A stretch of 14,863 bases of DNA. It comes from Hemicentrotus pulcherrimus. Taxonomy: Eukaryota; Echinodermata; Echinoidea; Camarodonta; Strongylocentrotidae. The translations under genes were made by a program, and so were the position numbers. Position 1 is the stretch's first letter. Each line of letters begins with the position of its first letter. The stretch covers positions 1 to 14,863 of the forward strand of contig BEXV01005774.1 in NCBI GenBank assembly GCA_003118195.1. The letters run 5' to 3'. The notes below the pieces were generated by a model that made no database searches, was not told the origin of the DNA, and was given only the letters and a program-made list of their open reading frames with translations. This document shows, in pieces, positions 9,913 through 14,863 of the stretch.

Positions 9913-9989
9913 ATGTCCCCTTCCCTCCACACCGGACTCACTGCAAAAGTGAACTAGCTAATGTGTTTTGGAATAAATTAAGAACATAG

Positions 9990-10505
9990 ACGACCAAGGT
10001 CCGTTAACATGATCAAAAACGTTTTTAAATAGGTAATACCACCAAAAGAACAAAAATATTATTCCGAGATAAGTGTAGAAAAAAAATTTGTTTTCCTCCT
10101 TTTTTATGGAATTCGTAAAGCTTTTCGTAAAGCTTGTACAGATGTACTTTTCTTTTATCCATGTCATGACTTTAATAATATTAATTTGCTGGTCCAGAGA
10201 CCTATTTACTCTCTCGTTTTTCTATAATAAAGTCACTTTACCTCGGATTATGAAGAAACATAGATATTCTTGATGGAATTAAATATAAATGTTTGTTAAC
10301 ATTTACATATAACTGTTATTAAGTACAATTTTCGTTTTTTATTGATCCGCGATAATATCAACTCATACCGTATACAATTATTGTACGAACCAAAAGATGA
10401 TGAAAATATGGAACTTCTAAACTTCAAATAATAGTAGACAGCTGCTTTATAAGACCGAAAAACTATTTCAACACACTAAAATATAGGTAATTTCGCAGCA
10501 AAATT
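9990..10505. other. Gene-free AT-rich stretch left of the foldback element
   Basis: Contains a short direct repeat of CGTAAAGCTT (about 10114-10136) and otherwise AT-rich sequence. Short open frames on both strands are Phe/Ile/Tyr/Lys-rich, as expected of AT-rich non-coding DNA. Confidence 0.5.
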
Positions 10506-10510
10506 ACCAT

Positions 10511-12243
10511 TTGTACCCCCTTCACGCAAGCATCCGTAAATAACTCGCTGGCATCCGTAAATAACTTGTCACAACTCGCAACAACTAGCAAACACTCTTA
10601 AGGATCCGTGAAAGGTGAGGCAACATTTTTCACATGTCAAAAATCTTCTTAAGATTGTCCACAGATTGATTTTCCGTAAATAACTCATAACATAAGTATC
10701 GTAGACCGCTCGTAAACCACTCGCAATAACACGTTATCATCCGTAAACTGCTTTCAAGAGTACGTACATGATTCGTAACAATTTTGTCTCAATTTGTTAC
10801 GGTTAGTTTACGATTTTTTGTTTACAGATTATTTCATATTATTACGAGCACTTTACGTGTAGTTACGAGTACTCAACAAATAGATACATATACTTTACTA
10901 ATTCTTATGTATTGTTTACGATTTAGGAAAAGTATAAAAGCTGCAAAATTTTAAGGAATCGTAAATATTTGTTACTAAATCGTGACTACTAACACTCGTA
11001 ACACGTAAAAGCTTTGATAAAAAATAATAATAATATCCGCTTCTATAAAGCACTTAATAAAATTCCATAAAAAAGCTCGTAATAACTCATAAAGAGAAGG
11101 TCGAGTTCTGGGAACAGCTAAAAAGATAATTTGTGAGCGTTATCATTGTTATTATGGAAGGGTTGAAGAACATCAGATTAAACATGTGCCCTGAAAAGCA
11201 TGGCTCTTTAAATGCCTTAATATTCTAAATATGACATGAAACATCGTACAAATCGGGGGTAGGTTTTTTTCGCCATGTGCCCGTGTAGTCCCATATACAT
11301 CATTCTGTGTACAGTGCTTGTAAATTTGCCCTTGATTTGGCCAAATTTCTTATCATTTTGATGATTCCAGAACCTTGCAATAAACACGAATACTTATATA
11401 CCTTTCAACCTGATCTACCTGATCAACATTTTCTGATAGATTCCACACCGTTTCTTTCACAATGCAATCGCATGACCAGAACTCAACTTCATCTTTAAAT
11501 CGGTCGTAAAAGTGGCCAAATCGTAAGGATCCGTAAATTTGTATAATCCGTAAGTACTCTAAAGCCTCCTTCACCTACACAGATTTTTCTTACAAGTCCT
11601 CACGGATCGCATAAATTCGAGGATTTTTTTACGGATTCTTAGTACTTTGCCACTTTTACGATCGATTTAAGAGTTGTTACGATTTGTTGTGAGCTATATA
11701 CAGTTTATTACGGATTATTATAAGTTATTACGATGTATGTACGTCAAAATGTCAAGGTTTGTAACGAGTTGTCACATATAACAACGAACATGCAATCGAA
11801 TGCAATCCTAAACAACTCGTAAGCACTCATTATAATCCGTTTAAAAAATTGTAAACTAACCGTAACAAATCTTTTAACAACATTTGTTACAAGTATTTTA
11901 CTGATTCTTGGGAGCAGTTTTACGGATGGTTATGTGTTGTTGCAAGCGTTTTACGATATTTATAGATTGTTACGAGCTATCTACGAGCTATTTATGGAAA
12001 ATTCAATCCGTGGACAATCGTTAGAAGATTTTTGACATGTCAAAATTGTTGCCTCTCTTTTCACGTATCCGTAAGTTTGTCTACGAGTTGTTACGAGTTG
12101 TGACAAGTTATTTGCGGATACCAGCGAGTTTTTTACGGATGCTTGCGATTGACTACGAGTTTGCGATCAGTAAGGACTCGTAAGAAAATCTGTGTATGAG
12201 AAGGGGTATTAAGGGAAAATCCCTGTATGTGAAGGGGGCATAA
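10511..12243. mobile_element. 1.7-kb foldback element with long inverted arms, rich in CGTAA
   Basis: Left arm (about 10525-10855) and right arm (about 11820-12147) are inverted copies. Exact anchors are ATTTGTTACGGTTAGTTTAC at 10792-10811 with its reverse complement at 11851-11870, ACATGTCAAAAATCTTCT at 10632-10649 with 12023-12040, and CGCAAGCATCCGTAAA... at 10525 with its partner ending at 12147. Coordinate sums agree to within 10 bases, so the arms are colinear. The outermost CCCCCTTCA (10516-10524) pairs with TGAAGGGGG (12230-12238). About 35 CGTAA/TTACG words fill the arms and part of the centre. No transposase frame is visible in the 11000-11500 centre, so a non-autonomous foldback or TIR-type DNA transposon is inferred. 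I do not see a convincing target-site duplication. Confidence 0.75.
11495..11670. repeat. Nested inverted repeat inside the foldback element
   Basis: TTAAATCGGTCGTAAAAGTG at 11495-11514 pairs with CACTTTTACGATCGATTTAA at 11651-11670 with one mismatch. In its loop lies CTTCACCTACACAGATTTTT at 11569-11588, which is itself an inverted copy of the outer-end sequence at 12173-12203. This suggests a second element, or element end, inserted into the first. Confidence 0.6.
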
Positions 12244-12249
12244 AACTAA

Positions 12250-13700
12250 CTCGATTGCAATGCCTTTCAAGATATCAAGCCACTGGCAAATTCCAATACC
12301 TCATTAAATATTTCATGAAATTAATAATAGCATTACGTAACAACTTGTTATTGTTCCCTGATTTAAATGGGTGTTGCATTACCTTACTTTTAAACAATTA
12401 TAGAAGAATTTGTCTCTGAGACCATCGTTTATCATACAAATCAAATACCTTAAAACCTTTACATCGTTTTAAGAGCTAAGGTCATGTATTTAAAACTAAA
12501 ACATCGTAACCGAGAGTTACATAATATAACTGAAATCATATCAAAAGGTTTGTTATACCCCATATCTGTAGTAGATATGTTTTCAATACCTTTGCAATAT
12601 TAAGTCAAACATAATACCCTACAACGTTTTTAACATTTTTTGAAAGAGGTGCAATAATACATTCCTAATAAAACTAAAAGTTTTATGTAACAAATTAATT
12701 ATATCACGAGATTTTTTATATCCCTCAAATCTAGTTGAAACGTGGTTAAACACAAGGCAATACATATGCATAATTCTTGGACAAGAAAATAAAGTGAATG
12801 GCAAACCATGTACCTTTTGTGTACAGAAAAACACTACTAAATTAATGTAATGCCATAAAAATGACTAACCTCTTTTTCTGTTTCCTTTTTGCACAGCTTA
12901 AACATTTTAATGGTCGTAAAGATGAAAATGTTTAGTTCCAACATAGTTGATTTATGTACATGATAGAGTTCAAATGTAGTTTAAATAGAAAAATGTAAAA
13001 TTAACAGAAGAATATATCCATCAAAACGAGAAAAAAAGGGAATAACAGTTCAATGATTATGAGGTACAGATGAACATTCAAGATATATCTGGTTTTTCGA
13101 TCTGTATAAATGAATCATGTTGCATTCTAAGCATAATTCGTAACCTAGTGTGGCAATACATTAATTTGTTTGACTGATTTAAAAACTTATATGTTTATCC
13201 AATCCATCGACATGGAGCATGAAAGGCTGAAGTAACGGGGTATTAAAGGTATTTACGGTGGGGAGTAAGAGGGTACTTATTACCCCTATGTCATTGAATG
13301 TGTTATGACGTCACGATGTAGATCTATTTCAAAAGGCCCTCGGTGTCATTCTTGGTCAGATTGTAAAGGTGCAACAAATTCGACAGATGACTGAATTGAC
13401 CTTTGAACTCCTGCATCAAATAAAGAAAATAAATGAAATGTTCTAAATGTCAATTCCGGTAAAAAAAAAAAAAAAGCATATTTAATATATTCCGTTTAAA
13501 TCCTGACTCGCCTGTTTATCAAATAAACGATATCTTCCAATCACTAAATGAATATATATAGTTCATGTCATTACAACTACATTTCTGACTTTCAATATAT
13601 GTCTTAATTCATTACAGTATAGTACAGATAAATTAAAGAACGTGCAATTTCTTAATCCAAATTCAATATTAGTCCGTCTTAATGTCTAGGCCTGTGGTTG
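12250..13700. other. Gene-free AT-rich stretch
   Basis: No supported exon or RNA gene. The minus-strand open frame at 12619-12834 has no recognised domain. A palindromic TGACGTCA (CRE-like word) lies at 13306-13313 and an A-run at about 13461-13475; neither has a gene beside it to regulate. Confidence 0.5.
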
Positions 13701-13713
13701 ATTGAACATAATT

Positions 13714-13941
13714 TTAATCAATCTTCGGGGAAAAGGCACGAGCAGATCGATAAGCCCACGCGACGGAAGGTCCGTGTGATCGACAAATAACCATGCGCCC
13801 CAGAAAGGTAATGCACGATGTAATAATGACATTTAAAACCATGGCCCGTTGGTCATTTGTAGCCTCATTGAAAGGAAAGTGACTGTAATGTCCAAGAAAG
13901 TTGTCCAACAATTGCTCCTGCGCCAATTCCTCTGCGTCTAT
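13714..13941 (-). CDS. Unidentified open stretch, possible exon
   Basis: About 75 open codons on the minus strand, from a possible acceptor (TTATGTAG before GTTATAGACGCAGAGG near 13941) to a stop at 13714-13716. It contains the ATG at 13926 (MAQEQLLDNFLGHYSHFPFN) and a hydrophobic stretch AMVLNVIITSCITFLGRMVI at residues 28-47 that could be a membrane segment. The stretch is visibly more GC-rich and less biased in amino-acid use than other open frames here, which is why I list it. I recognise no family. It may be a terminal exon, a remnant of a coding sequence, or chance. Confidence 0.25.
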   Translation of the reverse strand: MDAEELAQEQLLDNFLGHYSHFPFNEATNDQRAMVLNVIITSCITFLGRMVICRSHGPSVAWAYRSARAFSPKID

Positions 13942-13984
13942 AACCTACATAATTCAAATCATTAACTTCAACCCTGGCTCTACC

Positions 13985-14035
13985 CAGTACTAAACCTAAC
14001 CCTAACCATCAACCTCAACCTAACTAAACACAATT
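13985..14035. repeat. Degenerate CCTAAC-rich tract
   Basis: Contains AAACCTAACCCTAACCATC and CCTCAACCTAAC. The unit resembles the animal telomere repeat (TTAGGG on the other strand) but only about two perfect copies exist. It is an interstitial telomere-like or simple-repeat relic, not a telomere. Confidence 0.5.
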
Positions 14036-14496
14036 GCAACCTGATCCCTAGCCCTATCTTTGACGAATTACACCTGTATGCCAGGTGATCGATATTTTAT
14101 TGTCTCGTGGGCTGTTATCATTTTACAGAAGATTATAAAACAATGACCAAGTTGAAAATATTTTTTAAAAGCCCAATTTGCAGTGCTCCAAAACCATATC
14201 TAGAAACCGTCGATTTGACTGCCATTTTCCATGAAAAACTCATTAAAAAAACTGTCGGTGTTTGAAAATTCTTATTTTTGCGGGGGTAGGTTGTGCCCAT
14301 GTGCCACGAACTCGAGAAGAGTAACGTGACCAAAGAACCGGAATCATTTACAGGTGCTAGAGAGCGATCACTCGTACTGGAAAAACCGGTACATTTCTGT
14401 TGGCATTACAGGAGACTACACTCTGAGGGCGGGCTTTCGATTTGTGACGAAACACCAGAATGTGAGAAATATCGACGATGTTTAGTTTCAGGGTAA

Positions 14497-14550
14497 ATGG
14501 AGCTTCTGCTCCATGGAGTATAGTTTATTAAATCATTGTGAAAAATGATT
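14497..14550. repeat. Two adjacent small hairpins
   Basis: ATGGAGC/GCTCCAT at 14497-14503 and 14508-14514 with a four-base loop, and AATCATT/AATGATT at 14531-14537 and 14544-14550 with a six-base loop. They sit directly left of the tRNA-derived repeat. No poly-T terminator or other context fixes a role. Confidence 0.4.
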
Positions 14551-14569
14551 AATTTCATTATATTAAATG

Positions 14570-14720
14570 GAGGTTTCGTGGTTTAGATATTTAACCAATT
14601 GCACCATAATCAGGATAGTGACGATTCGTATCCCAGCCCTGCACTAATGTCTTTTGTCATATCTGGCCGCTATGCTCTAACAAATGGTAAGAACAGTCCA
14701 GGAATGTGATAGCATGACAA
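14570..14720 (+). mobile_element. Degenerate tRNA-derived SINE
   Basis: The head resembles a tRNA gene. TGGTTTAGATA at 14579-14589 fits the first part of the polymerase III A box, CCATAATCAGG near 14603-14613 looks like an anticodon arm with CAT, and GATTCGTATCC at 14623-14633 is a B box with two changes from GGTTCGANTCC. A-to-B spacing is about 44 bases, normal for tRNA. The stems do not pair well, so it is not a functional tRNA. The following 70-90 bases, ending near GGAATGTGATAGCATGACAA, would be the SINE body; its 3' end is not defined. Confidence 0.55.
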
Positions 14721-14863
14721 ACACAAGCGCCATACAAGAAAACAGTACCTATAATTTCACCTACAAATATATATCGCACTTGCAAATGGGGGACCTGTTT
14801 ACATCTTGGTGAAGAGTGTTGGATATGGAGTCACGTTTTGTGAAATTAGGTTTAGTGATTGGC

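Noticed and set aside
9597..9989. Four overlapping open frames on both strands
   Set aside because: All arise from the CT-rich microsatellite; composition is repetitive Ser/Leu or Arg/Glu.
10525..12147. CRISPR-like or tandem-repeat array suggested by recurring CCGTAA words
   Set aside because: Spacing is irregular, words are degenerate and the layout is inverted, which fits a foldback element in an animal genome.
12619..12834. Minus-strand 71-codon open frame
   Set aside because: AT-rich, no domain, no splice context; not separable from chance.
13306..13313. Perfect TGACGTCA (CRE-like)
   Set aside because: An 8-base word with no promoter or gene nearby; chance occurrence cannot be excluded.
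14293..14496. Plus-strand 67-codon open frame with several Cys
   Set aside because: No recognised motif spacing and no support from splice signals or neighbours.
14570..14645. Functional tRNA-Met gene
   Set aside because: Acceptor and TPsiC stems do not pair and the B box has two changes; a SINE head explains it better.

Overview
The window looks like metazoan nuclear DNA. It is AT-rich, genes are split by introns with GT/AG borders, and there are many decayed repeats. A marine invertebrate fits best: a receptor exon family, degenerate CCTAAC tracts, CT microsatellite, a tRNA-derived SINE and foldback elements. An echinoderm is my first guess and a mollusc the next, but no single base pattern proves either. 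No bacterial operon, rRNA or CRISPR array is visible.

Positions 1-6850, gene side. The only convincing protein-coding gene is on the minus strand, running from about 4730 down to 1297 and probably off the left edge. It encodes the extracellular sema domain of a plexin-like receptor. I can assemble a 5' untranslated exon (about 4730-4687), a large first coding exon (4085-3078, 336 codons), a second coding exon (2337-2122, 72 codons) and a third (1434-1297, 46 codons). All coding junctions are phase 0. The exons carry signal peptide, sema blades and the characteristic plexin block around the TVAF motif. PSI, IPT, membrane and cytoplasmic GAP parts are not in the window.

Directly upstream (6690-5060) lies a second, decayed copy of the same 5' region: 5' exon, promoter-proximal block, intron acceptor, start codon, signal peptide and sema start. 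It has a frameshift, a stop and a lost 3' half. A third scrap of the start-codon region sits inside the pseudogene's intron (5863-5905). A decayed duplicate of coding exon 2 sits in the intron of the intact gene (about 2376-2500). Together these show repeated local duplication and loss of a plexin-like locus.

Positions 6850-10500 hold no gene I can support, only low-complexity DNA and a CT-rich microsatellite (about 9714-9912). Positions 10511-12243 are one large foldback element. It has about 330-bp inverted arms, is packed with CGTAA/TTACG words, and has smaller inverted repeats nested inside. Positions 12250-13700 are AT-rich and empty to my eye. Positions 13714-13941 hold a small open stretch of unknown identity. 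Positions 13985-14035 are CCTAAC-rich. Positions 14570-14720 contain a degenerate tRNA-derived SINE, preceded by two small hairpins. A 130-bp near-complete hairpin (384-513) and a 111-bp unit with 16-bp inverted ends (52-162) lie at the left edge.
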